In this document: one piece after another, positions 62,990 to 64,000 of the stretch
How the letters are laid out: the number at the start of each line of letters is the position of its first letter
Numbering within the stretch: position 1 is the first letter of the stretch
Source: Pelagibacterium lentulum
GTDB taxonomy: Bacteria > Pseudomonadota > Alphaproteobacteria > Rhizobiales > Devosiaceae
DNA length: 64,000 nucleotides
Direction of reading: 5' to 3'
NCBI RefSeq assembly: GCF_003992625.1
Contig: NZ_RZMW01000041.1
Span: 241,276-305,275, forward strand
The notes under the pieces: generated by a model
Seen by the model: only the letters and a program-made list of their open reading frames with translations
Databases searched by the model: none
What the model was told of the DNA's origin: nothing
Translations under genes and position numbers: made by a program

Positions 62990-63022
62990 GGCGGCGGGCA
63001 GCACGAGACGCCACCCGCCGCC
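62990..63022 (-). other. Intergenic hairpin between tctAB and the PrpF/GalD-like gene
   Basis: A perfect 9-bp GC-only stem (GGCGGCGGG and CCCGCCGCC) with a 15-base loop lies 8 bases after the permease gene stop. No U-run follows on the minus strand. It may separate expression of the transporter from the enzymes behind it. Confidence 0.6.
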
Positions 63023-63029
63023 TGCCATG

Positions 63030-64000
63030 TCAGCGGAACGGCCAGGGCAGATTGAAATGGGCTTGCAGCAGGCCTGCCGGCATCACCAGATTGAGCGCAC
63101 GCGCCAGCGCCAGAATGAAAATGGCAGCGGCAATGGTCAGAATGATCGTGCGAACCCAGCTCGCCTTGGCGACCACCCTCAAGAATACGAGGAAGAAGAT
63201 CATAAGACCGGCAAAGAAACCGACAAGCGCCACGGCGCCGACGAAGGCTGCGAGCCAGCCCAGCATCGCCCAGGCGCCGCCCCTGATGTCGCTCTCGCGC
63301 CTGGCGGTTTCGGCATCGAAATTGGCAGAGGAGTCCAGTTTCCCCAACACCAGCGGCGCCAGCGCTACAACCGTCGCCACCAAGCCTATGATGGCAACCG
63401 TTGTCGGGAAAATCCCGCCAAGCTGAGAGAGCGAATAGCTCTCGTAAAACGTGAAGCCGAACGCGGCCAGAACCAGCGCCCCAAAGACGAGTTGGGGCCA
63501 GATCTGGGCTGCCGTTGCCTTTTCCGATGCGCCTTCGGTGGCAACCGAAGCGGCGCTTTCGCCGGGCTTTTTGCGGGCACCAAGCCAAACCGAAACGACG
63601 GTGATCGCCATGATCGCAAGAACCATGGGACGGGTAAGGAAAGCCCAATCGTAGAATTGAAATGCCTGATAGAGATAGCGCTCGGCCTGGGTGGCGAGAA
63701 CGAAGCCGATCAGGAAGGCCGGCCGCGGCCAGCCGAAGCGCTTGAGCAGCACGCCGATGACACCGATCACCAGAAGCGCAATCAGGTCGTAGAGCGACCG
63801 GGTTGCCTGGAATGCGGCGAACGAGATCACCATGATCATGAAGGGCGCAATAAGCGCGTAGCGGATCGTTGTCAGTCTTGCGATACCGGGGGCCGCAAAA
63901 ATGCAAAGCACGGTGCCCATCACATTGGCAATGGCGAGCGACCAGACAATCGTATAGGTGATATCGAGATTGCGATCCGCCATGGCCGGTCCCGGCTGAA
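63030..64000 (-). CDS. TctA-TctB fusion of a tripartite tricarboxylate transporter (partial, N-terminus outside window)
   Basis: The visible 323 codons run without a stop to the window edge. The upstream part (QPGPAMADRNLDITYTIVW, LLVIGVIGVLLKRFGWPRPAFLIGFVLATQAERYLYQAFQFYDWAFLTRP) is the C-terminal end of the large permease TctA. After a charged linker (ARKKPGESAASVATEGASEKA) comes a TctB domain of four membrane segments (WPQLVFGALVLAAFGFTFYESYSLSQLGG to FNLPWPFR). TctA and TctB are usually separate proteins, so this is a fusion. The binding protein TctC should lie beyond 64000. The Met at 63983 is internal and not the start. Confidence 0.85.
   Translation of the reverse strand, partial: QPGPAMADRNLDITYTIVWSLAIANVMGTVLCIFAAPGIARLTTIRYALIAPFMIMVISFAAFQATRSLYDLIALLVIGVIGVLLKRFGWPRPAFLIGFVLATQAERYLYQAFQFYDWAFLTRPMVLAIMAITVVSVWLGARKKPGESAASVATEGASEKATAAQIWPQLVFGALVLAAFGFTFYESYSLSQLGGIFPTTVAIIGLVATVVALAPLVLGKLDSSANFDAETARRESDIRGGAWAMLGWLAAFVGAVALVGFFAGLMIFFLVFLRVVAKASWVRTIILTIAAAIFILALARALNLVMPAGLLQAHFNLPWPFR

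Noticed and set aside
1-64000. CRISPR arrays, tRNA/rRNA genes, insertion sequences, prophage or toxin-antitoxin genes
   Set aside because: I found no regularly spaced repeats, transposase or integrase motifs, or structural RNA signatures while reading both strands.

Overview
The window is a piece of chromosome (or large replicon) from an alphaproteobacterium, most likely order Hyphomicrobiales. The evidence is the gene families (an imuA-imuB-dnaE2 cassette behind a GAAC-N7-GAAC LexA box, Frc-type fructose ABC genes, Agp-type alpha-galactoside transporter, PhnE-PhnE phosphonate permeases), the moderately high GC content, and an intergenic repeat of a type common in rhizobia and relatives. A Devosia/Pelagibacterium-like host is a guess. 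There are no rRNA or tRNA genes, CRISPR arrays, phage genes or insertion sequences that I can see. Coding density is high and no gene-free stretch exceeds about 300 bases.

Layout. 1-5279: phosphonate operon on the minus strand (phnD-phnC-phnE-phnE-DUF1045-phnM, phnM cut by the window edge) behind a Pho-box array. 5390-11003: the SOS mutasome imuA-imuB-dnaE2 on the plus strand. 11223-12063: a broken FemAB-like gene. 12322-20263: a polyol/sugar locus (AraC regulator, ribose-type ABC importer, zinc alcohol dehydrogenase, FGGY kinase, short-chain dehydrogenase). 20507-30003: one long minus-strand operon for leucine and branched-chain keto acid breakdown (bkdA1-bkdA2-bkdB-ivd-mccB-mccA-maoC-citE) with a divergent Lrp-type regulator. 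30610-32702: zinc efflux (CDF exporter plus SmtB-like ArsR repressor) and an orphan PadR regulator with a perfect palindrome at its promoter. 32740-45482: alpha-galactoside locus with two GH4 glycosidases, a flavin-dependent tryptophan-halogenase-like enzyme, an Agp-type ABC importer with a fused double ATPase, and two AraC regulators. 45479-47340: inositol-monophosphatase-like enzyme behind a LacI regulator. 47538-49342: a cytochrome P450 divergent from a DUF883 membrane-anchored protein. 49389-54610: fructose-type ABC importer frcBCA, a ROK repressor with a 35-bp palindromic operator, and the kinase frcK. 54684-64000: a tricarballylate/tricarboxylate locus (tcuB, tcuA, GntR regulator, AbrB-like membrane protein, 2-hydroxyacid dehydrogenase, RraA-type aldolase, isopropylmalate-dehydrogenase-like enzyme, 4-oxalomesaconate-tautomerase-like isomerase, and a TctA-TctB fusion transporter running off the edge).

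Taken together this is a catabolic accessory region: five import systems, each next to the enzymes and regulator for its substrate. The points I find most worth following up are the leucine operon that uses MaoC- and CitE-type enzymes where most Proteobacteria have LiuC and LiuE; the incompletely assigned tricarboxylate pathway with a fused TctAB permease; the halogenase placed just behind a terminator in an alpha-galactoside locus; and the strong hairpins found after all four binding-protein genes.
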